Assembly (NCBI RefSeq): GCF_900105715.1
Contig: NZ_FNRY01000001.1
Coordinates: forward strand, 2,108,001 to 2,172,000
Direction of reading: 5' to 3'
DNA: 64,000 nucleotides
Source: Paramicrobacterium humi
GTDB lineage: Bacteria; Actinomycetota; Actinomycetes; Actinomycetales; Microbacteriaceae
Shown: positions 7,561-17,841 of the stretch, piece by piece
Layout: each line of letters starts with the position of its first letter
Position numbering within the stretch: the first letter of the stretch is position 1
The notes under the pieces: model-generated
The model's database searches: none
Told to the model about the DNA's origin: nothing
What the model saw: only the letters and a program-made list of their open reading frames with translations
Position numbers and translations under genes: made by a program

Positions 7561-7704
7561 ATGGAGATGATGACGGAGCCCGGGAACGGAAGCGCGGTCG
7601 CGGAGCTGCTGAGCAGCGCGGCAGTCGACGCCGGGTTCGCGGCGGATGTCCTCTCGGCCCGCGACGCGGTCGAGCTCGACCTGCACACCTGGCCTGACGA
7701 CTGA
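7561..7704 (+). CDS. small hypothetical protein, 47 aa
   Basis: Short ORF not assigned to any family. Third codon positions are almost all G or C, matching the local coding pattern and supporting that it is translated. The product is acidic with no membrane segment and ends in LDLHTWPDD. No ribosome site precedes the ATG; CATGAT at 7552-7557 could be a -10 box for a leaderless start here or at the ATG at 7567. It stands alone, 78 bp before the MBL-fold gene. Confidence 0.45.
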   Translation: MEMMTEPGNGSAVAELLSSAAVDAGFAADVLSARDAVELDLHTWPDD

Positions 7705-7782
7705 TTCGGGAGGCCCGGCGCGAACGTAGCGTCGGCGTAGACCAGAGAAGCGCATCGAGAAGCACGAGCAGAGGAGCACGCC

Positions 7783-8556
7783 ATGGCATCGGCACCGCGG
7801 GGACGGCAGCCGCGATTCATCCGGAGGCTCGCGCCGGGCGTGCACCGGCTCGAGCACGCGTACGTGAACTGCTACCTTCTCGAGGACGAGACCGGCGTCA
7901 CGATCGTCGACGCCGCGTTCCCGACCAGCTGGCGGTACGTGAGGGCGGCGCTCGGCGAGATCGGCCGCAGCTTCGACGACGTGCGGGCGCTCGTGCTCAC
8001 CCACGCGCACTTCGACCACCTCGGCATCGCCCACCGGCTGAACGCCGAGCACGGCATCCCGGCGAGGGTGCACCCGGAGGATCACCGCATCGCGCGGCAC
8101 CCGTACAGGTACGCGCGCGAGCGCACCCCGTTCCTCTACCCGTTCAAATACCCGCGGGCGATCCCGATCCTCGCCGCCATGACCTTCGCCGGCGCGGTCA
8201 CGGTGCGGGGCGCGGAAGCGGTCGAGGCGCTCCCCGCGGAGGGGGCGCTCGAGGTGCCGGGCTCGCCCGAGGTCATCTTCACGCCGGGCCACACTATGGG
8301 GCACTGCGCCTTGTGGCTGCCCGGCAGCGGCACGCTCATCACGGGCGACGCCCTCGTGACCCTCGACCCGTACAAGGGCACGCGCGGACCGCAGATCATC
8401 GCGGGGGCCGCGACGGCGAATTCGACGCTCGCGCTCGAGTCCCTCGACAAGCTCGCCGCGACCGACGCCCAGCTCGTGCTGCCCGGCCATGGCGACCCGT
8501 GGCGTGACGGCATCCGCTCGGCCGTCGATGAGGCTCGGACGGTCGGGGCGACGTAG
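7783..8556 (+). CDS. MBL-fold metallo-hydrolase
   Basis: Metallo-beta-lactamase-fold protein of 257 aa. The metal-binding HxHxDH signature is visible as THAHFDH near residue 71, with later ligands in [15 protein letters not shown] and LPGHGDPW, the order expected for two zinc ions. No signal peptide, so a cytosolic hydrolase of the glyoxalase II-like class; the substrate cannot be told. AGAGGAG precedes the ATG. It is probably monocistronic, ending 103 bp before lysC. Confidence 0.85.
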   Translation: MASAPRGRQPRFIRRLAPGVHRLEHAYVNCYLLEDETGVTIVDAAFPTSWRYVRAALGEIGRSFDDVRALVLTHAHFDHLGIAHRLNAEHGIPARVHPEDHRIARHPYRYARERTPFLYPFKYPRAIPILAAMTFAGAVTVRGAEAVEALPAEGALEVPGSPEVIFTPGHTMGHCALWLPGSGTLITGDALVTLDPYKGTRGPQIIAGAATANSTLALESLDKLAATDAQLVLPGHGDPWRDGIRSAVDEARTVGAT

Positions 8557-8659
8557 ACGAGCGGATGCCGCCGGGCGCCGTCACATGGGCGAGCGGGCAT
8601 ATGCGCCCTGCGTAGAATGGGAAGTCGGGCCGTGCCCAACAACCCCCAGGAGTTTCTAC

Positions 8660-11063
<2,404 letters not shown>

Positions 11064-11236
11064 CAGCCTCAGCGGCGGAGATCGCCATTCAAGAAGTTGC
11101 TACTTAACTATTAGCGTTTGCACAAAAGCAGTAACGGTCGCTTCGCGCGCCCTGCGAGCCTCGAAGGCAGACTGGACCGTCCGCCTCGTCCGCGAGTGAA
11201 CGGCAGTCTCACGTGGTGCGGACTGCTCGAGAAATC

Positions 11237-11266
11237 TGCCCAAATTGCCCAAACGAGCGGTAGGAT
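11237..11266 (+). promoter_or_regulatory. toxin-antitoxin promoter with tandem operator repeats
   Basis: Two direct copies of TGCCCAAA (11237-11244 and 11246-11253), nine bases apart, lie just upstream of TAGGAT (11261-11266), a -10 box. The repeats probably bind the antitoxin for autoregulation. The preceding stretch from 11064 is AT-richer than its surroundings and holds no gene. Confidence 0.5.
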
Positions 11267-11306
11267 GGAGGGTTCAGGGAGCAGCATATTCGGGAGGTGT
11301 CCGGAG

Positions 11307-11918
11307 TTGGCAGTCGTAGAGCTCAAGGATGACGGCTACACAGTGCCGTCTCACCATCAGACCGTGATCGATCTCGAGGACGGCTCGGCCGCCGTGATCA
11401 TCAAGTTGGGCGCGATCGAATTTTCCATCAAGGGCGATGCGTTGCGCGGTGCCGGCCTCAAGCCAGGAGTCACGTCCTTCTCGGATGTCGTTGTACGGCA
11501 GCGCCCGTCCAGACCAACGAACACGGTTGATCTTTCGACGGATGATCGGGACTATTACGACGCGATGGGACCATGGGTTCGTGGTTCGGTCGTTGCCGAC
11601 AGATTTGGCAAGCACCTTGAGACGATCAATGGGTGGCGAAAGACCAACAAGCTCCTCGGTGTCGGGTTTGGACGTGACAAGGTCACATATTTCTACCCTG
11701 TTCAGCAATTCCGCGACGGCAACATCATTCCTCACCTCAAAGACGTGCTCGACGCGCTCGCCAACGGATTTGTTTCAGAGGAGGCTCGAGCAGCATGGTT
11801 GGCAGACCGTGCGTATGAAGAGGGGGAGTCGACGCGGTGGGATGTCCTTCGGGACGGTGACGCCGACCTTGTGCTCGCGTGGGCACAGGAGGATGCGGCC
11901 CGCCTGGGAGCCGCATGA
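11307..11918 (+). CDS. antitoxin of a RES-type system (MbcA/ParS-like toxin-binding domain)
   Basis: Protein of about 203 aa directly upstream of, and ATGA-overlapping with, a RES toxin gene. The region after residue 60 contains a short DNA-binding-like helix pair (GKHLETINGWRKTNKLLGV) and then the FYPVQQFRDGNIIPHLKDVLDAL and AAWLAD segments, a pattern typical of antitoxins that pair with RES toxins and cover their active site. I chose the TTG at 11307, 11 bases after GGGAGG and downstream of the predicted promoter; an ATG at 11265 would lie in the -10 box. Codon use is less GC-rich than in lysC-asd, suggesting transfer. Confidence 0.72.
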   Translation: MAVVELKDDGYTVPSHHQTVIDLEDGSAAVIIKLGAIEFSIKGDALRGAGLKPGVTSFSDVVVRQRPSRPTNTVDLSTDDRDYYDAMGPWVRGSVVADRFGKHLETINGWRKTNKLLGVGFGRDKVTYFYPVQQFRDGNIIPHLKDVLDALANGFVSEEARAAWLADRAYEEGESTRWDVLRDGDADLVLAWAQEDAARLGAA

Positions 11919-12580
11919 CGAGCCGGGACGAGCCTGCACAGGGCTCACCTGGCAATCTGGCCGGTTTCCCCGCCTCGGGGTGTGAGGGATCGCTTTACCG
12001 CTCAACACTGGACAGATACTCGAGCTTCGGGTTCTACTCCAGCGTCGGTGGCAGATTCGATCTTTCGACGCCACGAGGGACGCTATATCTCGCGCGAAGT
12101 GCCCACACCGCAGTGATGGAAAGGGTAGCCGCGCCGATAGCGCAGGGCGCTACTGGAGGGCCGAAGCGAAACCGGTCGCTCTTGCGAGAAGGCAAAGTGG
12201 GATGGGAGCAAGCGCGGCATATCCTTATTTGGGAGATCGAGTCTCGGGAGCCCGTTCGACTCGCCGACCTCACAACAAGGCGCGCGGCCGACTTTGGTGT
12301 TACGAATGAACTCACCAGTACCTCCCACTACGAACTCGCACGGCAATGGGCTTCAGCGTTTGAGCGAGCGGGCTTCGGGGGCATCCTCTATAACTCCCGG
12401 TTCGTCACTTCGAAGGCCGACGTTGACTCTGCTGTCGGCATATTCGGGGATGCCGGCGCGCATGATGGGCCGTTTGTGAGCGTACGGCCGGCTCGGACGC
12501 TTGTCGAGGCCGCCTCCGATGTCGGCATCGGCATTCGGCACACGCACGCACATCCCACTGCCCTGGTCGAAGACTTCTAA
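11915..12580 (+). CDS. RES-domain toxin (NAD+-degrading type)
   Basis: RES family protein of 221 aa. The conserved arginine occurs in LYRSTLDRY, followed by GRFDLSTPRGTLYLA with the second RES-like motif, and a glutamate follows shortly in TAVMERVA; the late Ser/Asn positions are plausible in FGGILYNSRF. Characterised members such as MbcT deplete NAD+ and stop growth until bound by their antitoxin. The ATG overlaps the antitoxin stop as ATGA. The N-terminal 20 residues are longer than in many relatives. Confidence 0.8.
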   Translation: MTSRDEPAQGSPGNLAGFPASGCEGSLYRSTLDRYSSFGFYSSVGGRFDLSTPRGTLYLARSAHTAVMERVAAPIAQGATGGPKRNRSLLREGKVGWEQARHILIWEIESREPVRLADLTTRRAADFGVTNELTSTSHYELARQWASAFERAGFGGILYNSRFVTSKADVDSAVGIFGDAGAHDGPFVSVRPARTLVEAASDVGIGIRHTHAHPTALVEDF

Positions 12581-12680
12581 GCTTGCGCAGTCACTCCAGA
12601 TCTTTGGGAAACGTTGAGGATCTGCGGCAGGTGCTCCTGATATTCGAGTGGGAGCATTGAACCGAAGACGAGGAGCGAGA

Positions 12681-13070
12681 ATGACGACCGTGTGTGCCAG
12701 CAGCGAGCTGAATGCTCGCGTCGCTGTGGACGCGCGGTGCCTCGAGCGGCTCTGCGCCGACCTCGGCGGCGACATGGCCGCGATCCGCGGCTTCGTCTCC
12801 ACGTTCATGAAGCTGTGGCCCGGCCGGCTCGCCCGGGTGACCTCCGCCGCCGAGCGCGCGGACTTCGACGACCTGCTCGACAGCACCCTCAGCATCCGCT
12901 CGGCGAGCCGCATGCTCGGCGCCATGCGCCTCGACTACGTCGCGGAGGACGTCGAGCGATCGGGTCGCGCCGGCGACATCTCGCACGTGCGCTGCCTCAT
13001 CCCGTCGCTCGCGACGACCGGCGAGCAGACCCTGGACGCGCTGACCGGCGTTCTCGACGCCCGCGGCTGA
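12681..13070 (+). CDS. Hpt-like protein lacking the phospho-acceptor histidine
   Basis: Small helical protein of 129 aa. The stretch LSIRSASRMLGA (residues 70-81) lines up with the HxLKxxSxxLGA signature of histidine phosphotransfer domains, but Leu70 stands where the histidine should be. AGGAG lies five bases before the ATG at 12681. It is convergent with the response regulator at 13100. It may bind a receiver domain without relaying phosphate, or be decaying; both are inference. Confidence 0.6.
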   Translation: MTTVCASSELNARVAVDARCLERLCADLGGDMAAIRGFVSTFMKLWPGRLARVTSAAERADFDDLLDSTLSIRSASRMLGAMRLDYVAEDVERSGRAGDISHVRCLIPSLATTGEQTLDALTGVLDARG

Positions 13071-13071
13071 G

Positions 13072-13095
13072 CACGTTTCGCCGCGGCGAAGCGTG
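13072..13095. terminator. bidirectional stem-loop between convergent genes
   Basis: Near-perfect hairpin (CACGTTTCGCC pairing with GGCGAAGCGTG, one GU pair) between the Hpt-like gene and the convergent response regulator. It probably ends both transcripts. Confidence 0.6.
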
Positions 13096-13099
13096 GCGC

Positions 13100-13852
13100 C
13101 TACTGCGCGGCCGCGAGCCGGTAGCCGACGCCGCGCACGGTCACGATCCAGCGCGGCTGCTTGACGTCTTCGCCGAGCTTGCGGCGCAGGTTGCCGATGT
13201 GCACCTCGAGGGCACGCTCGTCGGCCTCGCTCACGAAGCTGTCGGGGCCGAAGTCGTCGTCGCGCAGCCGCCGCACGAGGTCGGACTTCGTGCGCACCCG
13301 GTTGTGGCTCGCGAGAATCTGCCCGAGCAGGTCGAACTCGGTGCGCGTGAGCGTGAGCGGGCGACCGTCGACAGTGACCGTGCGCTCGTCGGCGTTGAAG
13401 AGGAGACCGTTGTGCTCGAGCACGCGCGCGTCGTCGGCGACGGCGCTGACGGCAGAGGCGGCGGCCTCGGAGCTGCGGCTCGCGGCATCCCGTCGTCGCA
13501 TCATCGCGGCGATGCGCGCCCGCAGCTCGCGCGGCCGGAACGGCTTGGTCATGTAGTCGTCGGCGCCGGCATCCAGACCCATGAGAACGTCGGCCTCGTC
13601 GGTGCGTGCTGTGAGCATGACGATGTGCGCGTCGCTGAACGAGCGGATGCGGCGGGAGGTCTCGAGGCCGTCGATGCCGGGCAGACCGACGTCGAGCGTG
13701 ACGACGTCGGGGCCGACCTCGCGGACGAGCTCGACGCCGCTCAGCCCGTCGGACGCGCTCGACACGTCGAAACCCGCTCCTTTGAGCGAGGTCTCCAGAA
13801 GGAGGGCGATGTCAGCGTCATCCTCGATGACGACGGCCCTGCGGTTCTGCAT
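13100..13852 (-). CDS. OmpR-type response regulator 1
   Basis: Two-component response regulator of 250 aa: receiver domain (acidic pocket EDD at 10-12, phosphorylation site D54 in VTLDVGLPGIDG, KPF at the end) and an OmpR/PhoB winged helix ending RGVGYRLAAAQ. TAGACT and then GAGAGGGG precede the ATG. It is the paralogue of the regulator at 21254, and the two bracket the SipW export locus; the last ~60 bp are nearly identical. The likely partner is the kinase at 17842. Targets may be the exported-protein genes upstream, but this is inferred from position only. Confidence 0.88.
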   Translation of the reverse strand: MQNRRAVVIEDDADIALLLETSLKGAGFDVSSASDGLSGVELVREVGPDVVTLDVGLPGIDGLETSRRIRSFSDAHIVMLTARTDEADVLMGLDAGADDYMTKPFRPRELRARIAAMMRRRDAASRSSEAAASAVSAVADDARVLEHNGLLFNADERTVTVDGRPLTLTRTEFDLLGQILASHNRVRTKSDLVRRLRDDDFGPDSFVSEADERALEVHIGNLRRKLGEDVKQPRWIVTVRGVGYRLAAAQ

Positions 13853-13924
13853 ATGTGCGCGCCCCTCTCGCGTGCGGTCTGCGACCCAGTGTCTGTCCCC
13901 AGTCTACGGGGATGTGAGCCGACG

Positions 13925-15054
13925 TCAGGGAGCGACGAACACTTCGATCTCGAGGTCGGTCGGCGCCTGACTGCCCCACCACTCGAGCACGACCCACTGC
14001 AGTTTCGTGCCCGTCTTGTCGCGCAGGAGGCCGTCGACGCTCGCGCCAGCGGCGGGGGAGAGCGTCGTGGCCTGCGCGGCGGGCTTGCCGCTGGCCGGCA
14101 CCGGCACGGCAGAGCCCGTGAACTCGCGGTCGACCTGCCGGTACTGCTTGAAGAGCCCGTTCGTGCCGCACGCGTCGGTGTCGGTCCAGTCGCCGAAGAA
14201 CGGCCAGATTCCGCTGCGCTCCTGGCACACCTTGACCGTGCGGGTGCCGTACTCGTAGTACTTCTTCGCCAGATACGTCACCGAGTTCCCTGACACACCG
14301 CCGGATGCCGCGGCCGACATGTCGCTCGAGAAGACGTTCGCGAACCCGGTGATGCCGGCGCCGGGCGTGAGCGAGCACGCGGCAGCGGCGCACGCGGGGT
14401 CGGCTGTCGTCGCGGTCTTCGAGCGGCCGGTCGACAGCAGCCAGCTGTAGCGGCCCGTCACCGGGTCGGTGCCGTCCACGACGCCGCCGAGCAGGTCCTG
14501 CGAGCGGTGCAGGTCGCGCAGCTCCGAGCCGGGGTCGGTCGCGGCGGTCGTCGCGGCATCGAGCGCCTTCGTGCTCGTCGCTGCGAGACGGGCGCTCGCG
14601 AAGCTGCCGAGCGTGGGCGCGGTCGTCCACGAGAACGCGTTGCTCGCATAGTCGCCGCGCCACGCGGTGACCTTGAGGTTTCCGGCTGACGCGGTGAGGT
14701 TGGCGCAGCTCCACAAGCGCACGCCGAGCTGATTCTGCGTCGCGCCGACGGTGGAGGAGAGCGGCGTGACCGGTGCGAAGCTTCCGTCGTTCGCGACGGG
14801 AAGCACGAGCATGTGCGTCGCTGTCGACCCGCCGGTCTTCTCGGGGCGGAGACGTCGGTGAAGTCGCTGAGCTTGTAGACGTTCTTCTTCGCCGCCGCGT
14901 CGGGCATGGCGCACCAGTCGCCGGCGGTGACCGTCGCCGTCGCGCTCTTCTGCGCCGTGAGCTGCGCGAGAGTGCCGACCGTGGGAATCGCGAGCGCGAG
15001 CACGGCGATGAGCGCGGCGATCGGCCAGAAGCGGCGAAGTGAACGGCGGGTCAT
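13925..15054 (-). pseudogene. alternate-signal-peptide exported protein, frameshifted
   Basis: Two overlapping frames together make one protein of about 376 aa. The first supplies a signal peptide (MTRRSLRRFWPIAALIAVLA) and a TasA-like sequence after it (LAQLTAQKSATATVTAGDWC) up to SDFTDVSAP; the second continues EKTGGSTATHMLVLPVAND to the stop. The frames join at a run of four G at 14843-14846 where five would restore the frame, and the corrected length is a whole number of codons. It is either a sequencing error or a phase-variable or inactivated gene. No family beyond the SipW-type signal is recognised. It belongs to the minus-strand group of four exported proteins. Confidence 0.7.
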
Positions 15055-15061
15055 GAACGTG

Positions 15062-15700
15062 TTACCTCGGGGTCTGCGTGAGCGTGGCGGAGAGCGTGAA
15101 GGCGGCGAGATCGGCCAGCCGCGAGCCCTGCAGGGCGATCGCGGCGTCGCTTCCCGCTGCATTGTAGCGAGAGAGCGTCGTGGTGACGGTGACGGTGCAG
15201 CTGGCGCCGGGCGCGAGAGCCTGGCTGCTCGTCACGGGGAGGGTGATGGCGGAGCCGGTCGTGCTCATGGCGCCGGCGGCGCAGCCCTTGCTGCCGCCGC
15301 CGGTGACGGTGGTGTAGCTCTCGGCGGCCGTCCACGCTGCGGTCTTCGGGGCGCTCACGGTGCCGGTGACGGCGGCCGGAACGGCGGAGCTGCTCGCGTT
15401 GGTGATCGTGAACGTCACCGTTGCGGCGCGCACGCCCGGCACGATGCCGGTCGTCGACTTCGTCGTGATGCCGCGGGATCCGGCGGCGGCGCCGGTCACG
15501 ACCGGCCACGACGTCGACTGCGTCACGTCGAGGGTGAGTCCGCCGGCGGTGATGCGCTGCTCGGGCTGAGTTGTCGCGTCGCTCAGGGCGGCCGAGGTGC
15601 CGGGGCCGGTGATGAGCACGATCGCGGCCGCGACGGCGAAGCCGGCGGTGGCGAGCGCGGCCAGCGGCGAGGCCGAGCGAGAGCGAGCGTGGCGTCCCAT
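15062..15700 (-). CDS. SipW-dependent-type exported protein
   Basis: Secreted protein of 212 aa. After a hydrophobic N-terminal segment (LAALATAGFAVAAAIVLITG) comes SAALSDATTQPEQRITAGGLTLDV, the arrangement seen just after SipW-cleaved signals in TasA-like proteins. The rest is Thr/Ser/Val-rich and predicted to be beta-sandwich, with NASSSAVPAAVTG and TVTVTTTLSRYNA stretches. It lies seven bases before the frameshifted neighbour on the same strand. A matrix or fibre role is inferred from TasA, not shown. Confidence 0.72.
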   Translation of the reverse strand: MGRHARSRSASPLAALATAGFAVAAAIVLITGPGTSAALSDATTQPEQRITAGGLTLDVTQSTSWPVVTGAAAGSRGITTKSTTGIVPGVRAATVTFTITNASSSAVPAAVTGTVSAPKTAAWTAAESYTTVTGGGSKGCAAGAMSTTGSAITLPVTSSQALAPGASCTVTVTTTLSRYNAAGSDAAIALQGSRLADLAAFTLSATLTQTPR

Positions 15701-15707
15701 GTCAGTC

Positions 15708-16301
15708 CTAAGGGATCGTCTGGGTGAGGGTGTAGACGGGGCGGATGATGACGGATCCGCCGACGGCTGCGTTTCCGTCGCCGGGCGCGCCCCACGGCAT
15801 CGTCGCTTCGATGACGACGCGCACGGTGCGGGCGACGGGGGTTCCGGCGGTGTGCGTGAGGGTGATGCTCGGCGTTCCGGCGATGCTGGTTCCGTCGATC
15901 GAGATCACGCGCACGTTGACGTTTAGCGCGGTGGCGAGAGCGGCGTCGGCTGCGGCGGACCCCGCGGCGGTCACGGCGACGGAGCCGACGGCGAAGACGG
16001 CGGTGATCTCCTGGCCGTCCATGGTGACGGGAATGTCGACGGTGGCGGTGATGACGTCGCCGGGAACGATGGCGGTGCCCGTGTAAGGCACGGCGACGGT
16101 GTCCGTCTTTCCGGGGATGCGCTGCTTGATCGTGGCCGAGAGGTCTTTGCTCGTGATGGCGCCGAGAGCGATCGAGCCCGACTGGATGGTCTCGGGAGCG
16201 GCGGAGTCGGTGTCCGTCCAGCTTGCGAGAGTGCTCGCGCCGCCGGTCAGCAGGGTCAGGCCGAGCACTCCCGCTATCGATGCTCGCAGTGCCTTGTTCA
16301 T
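15708..16301 (-). CDS. alternate-type signal peptide protein 2
   Basis: Secreted protein of 197 aa with the signal segment ASIAGVLGLTLLTGGASTLASW followed by TDTDSAAPETIQSGSIALG, the hallmark of alternate-type signal peptides that depend on SipW. The body carries a VPYTGTAIVPGDVITATVDIPVT stretch that recurs almost unchanged in the gene at 16417, so the two are paralogues (same ending, YTLTQ). Likely a small surface fibre subunit; the function is not known. ATG start at 16301, seven bases upstream of the next gene in the operon. Confidence 0.78.
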   Translation of the reverse strand: MNKALRASIAGVLGLTLLTGGASTLASWTDTDSAAPETIQSGSIALGAITSKDLSATIKQRIPGKTDTVAVPYTGTAIVPGDVITATVDIPVTMDGQEITAVFAVGSVAVTAAGSAAADAALATALNVNVRVISIDGTSIAGTPSITLTHTAGTPVARTVRVVIEATMPWGAPGDGNAAVGGSVIIRPVYTLTQTIP

Positions 16302-16361
16302 CCGTGTCGCTCTCTCGCTCGTGTCTGTGGTGGGAAGTCGTGTGGGGGAGTCCGGCCGTGT

Positions 16362-16393
16362 GGAGCGGCCCCGTTTCGGGTCAGGGCCGCTCC
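16362..16393 (-). terminator. stem-loop between two exported-protein genes
   Basis: 9-bp perfect stem (16362-16370 with 16385-16393) around a 14-base loop, in the 115-bp gap after the 16417 gene. It may partly end transcription and so favour the first paralogue over the downstream genes. Confidence 0.45.
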
Positions 16394-16416
16394 CGGTCAG
16401 AGGTCGGTTGTGAAGC

Positions 16417-16965
16417 TCAGTCGGCGATGGGCTTCTGGGTCAGCGTGTAGGAGACGCCGAACTGCAGGCTCTGCGACGCGGCGGCGTTGTCGCTGCTCGC
16501 GCCGGAGGGGAAGGTGACCGAGACGACGACGGGAACAGACTTCTTGTCGTCGGCGGCGGTGAGGGATGCCGACTGGCCGGCCTTTCCGTTCACGCTCACG
16601 ACCTGGATCTTCAGCGCCTTCTGCAGGCCCTGGTTCGCGGCGGAGGCGTTGAGGACGCTCGGGTTCGCGACGGTGAGGTCGGCGGCGAGGTTCTGGCCGA
16701 TCATGGTGACGGGCACGTCGATGGTCTTGGTGAGGATGTCGCCGGGGACGATGGGGCCGGTGTAGGCGTCGGGCGTGGTGTCGTTCGCGCCGTGACGCAC
16801 GGTCCAGTTTCCGGAGGTGGCGGTGCCGAGGTCGAGCGTGCCCGAGGCGATCGTCTCGGGGGAGGCGGCGTCGGCGTCGCTCCAGTAGGCGAGGGTTCCG
16901 GCGCCGCCGAGCAGCAGCACGAATCCGAGGCCGCCGGCGAGGGCTGCGGTCGTTGACTTCTTCAT
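16417..16965 (-). CDS. alternate-type signal peptide protein 1
   Basis: Secreted protein of 182 aa. The N-terminus ALAGGLGFVLLLGGAGTLAYW leads into SDADAASPETIASGTLDLG, the typical SipW-type cleavage region. The mature part has DAYTGPIVPGDILTKTIDVPVTM, shared with the gene at 15708. AGAGG precedes the ATG. It is the first of four such genes, transcribed away from the SipW gene after a 147-bp gap that may carry its own promoter. By analogy with TasA it could form extracellular fibres. Confidence 0.8.
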   Translation of the reverse strand: MKKSTTAALAGGLGFVLLLGGAGTLAYWSDADAASPETIASGTLDLGTATSGNWTVRHGANDTTPDAYTGPIVPGDILTKTIDVPVTMIGQNLAADLTVANPSVLNASAANQGLQKALKIQVVSVNGKAGQSASLTAADDKKSVPVVVSVTFPSGASSDNAAASQSLQFGVSYTLTQKPIAD

Positions 16966-17112
16966 TGTGGACCTCTTTCACGTAGGGAGTGTGGGGGTGT
17001 GTCCGTTCTGGACATGTCCCATCGTGCCGAGGCAAGATCAAGCCCGAGATCAGAGAATCGACAATGCGGGAAAGGAATTCCTCAGGACTTCCCGGCGATC
17101 CTCAACGCATCC

Positions 17113-17727
17113 TCAAGAGTGGGTGCGGCGCTTCTTCACAATCGAGGAGACGACGACGAACGCGGCGTATCCGAGCAGCAGAACGCCCACCCCGCGCGCG
17201 GCCCACGACTTCGTCGTGCCCGAGACGCCGGAGGTGACGTAGCCGATGTACGGCGCCCAGTACCAGACGACGCCGCGCACCTGCTCGGCCCGCACGGGCT
17301 TCTCGTCGGCGATCGCGTTCGCGTCGCCCTGCGTTTTCAGCCGGGGCCCTTCGTCGGTGACGTCGATGGCCGTCACGCGGTGCGTGACGACCTCGGGCTG
17401 CCCCGAGACGAGCTGGTACGTGACGACGTCGCCGACGCGGATCTGGTCGAAGTCGACCGGTTTCACGACGACGAGGGTGCCGGGCGGCATCGAGGGGCGC
17501 ATCGACCCGGTCAGCACAGTGTACGGCGTCGCGCCGGTGACGCGGGGGACGACGACGAACGCGACGATGAGCACCACGCACAGCGCGGCGACGCTCCAGC
17601 CGAGAATCCGCGTGCCGAGCGAGAGCGCTCGCCGCAGCCGCGACGGCGGCCGTCGCCGGGAGCGGCGTGTGGGCTCAGGCGCGACGTTGCTCTGTTCGGC
17701 GTGGGCGTCGTCGGCGTGTGCGGGCAT
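17113..17727 (-). CDS. sipW: signal peptidase I, SipW type
   Basis: ER-type signal peptidase of 204 aa: charged N-terminus, membrane helix near 43-61, catalytic Ser75 in LTGSMRPSM, His116 in THRVTAID (the His that replaces Lys in SipW-type enzymes), an Asp in TQGDANAI (D134), and a second membrane helix near the C-terminus. It should process the four alternate-signal-peptide proteins encoded just downstream. CAGGAGAG precedes the ATG, and TAAACT further upstream is a candidate -10 box. It is divergent from the sensor kinase gene. Confidence 0.9.
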   Translation of the reverse strand: MPAHADDAHAEQSNVAPEPTRRSRRRPPSRLRRALSLGTRILGWSVAALCVVLIVAFVVVPRVTGATPYTVLTGSMRPSMPPGTLVVVKPVDFDQIRVGDVVTYQLVSGQPEVVTHRVTAIDVTDEGPRLKTQGDANAIADEKPVRAEQVRGVVWYWAPYIGYVTSGVSGTTKSWAARGVGVLLLGYAAFVVVSSIVKKRRTHS

Positions 17728-17841
17728 CGCTCTCCTGGGGCAGTGGTCCTCGACAGTTTAGGCGGCTGCCGGCGACACGCCACGTAAAAAGGGGACGAAG
17801 TGCCCATTCGGACAGGCCCCGCGGCCCGGTACGCTCGGACT

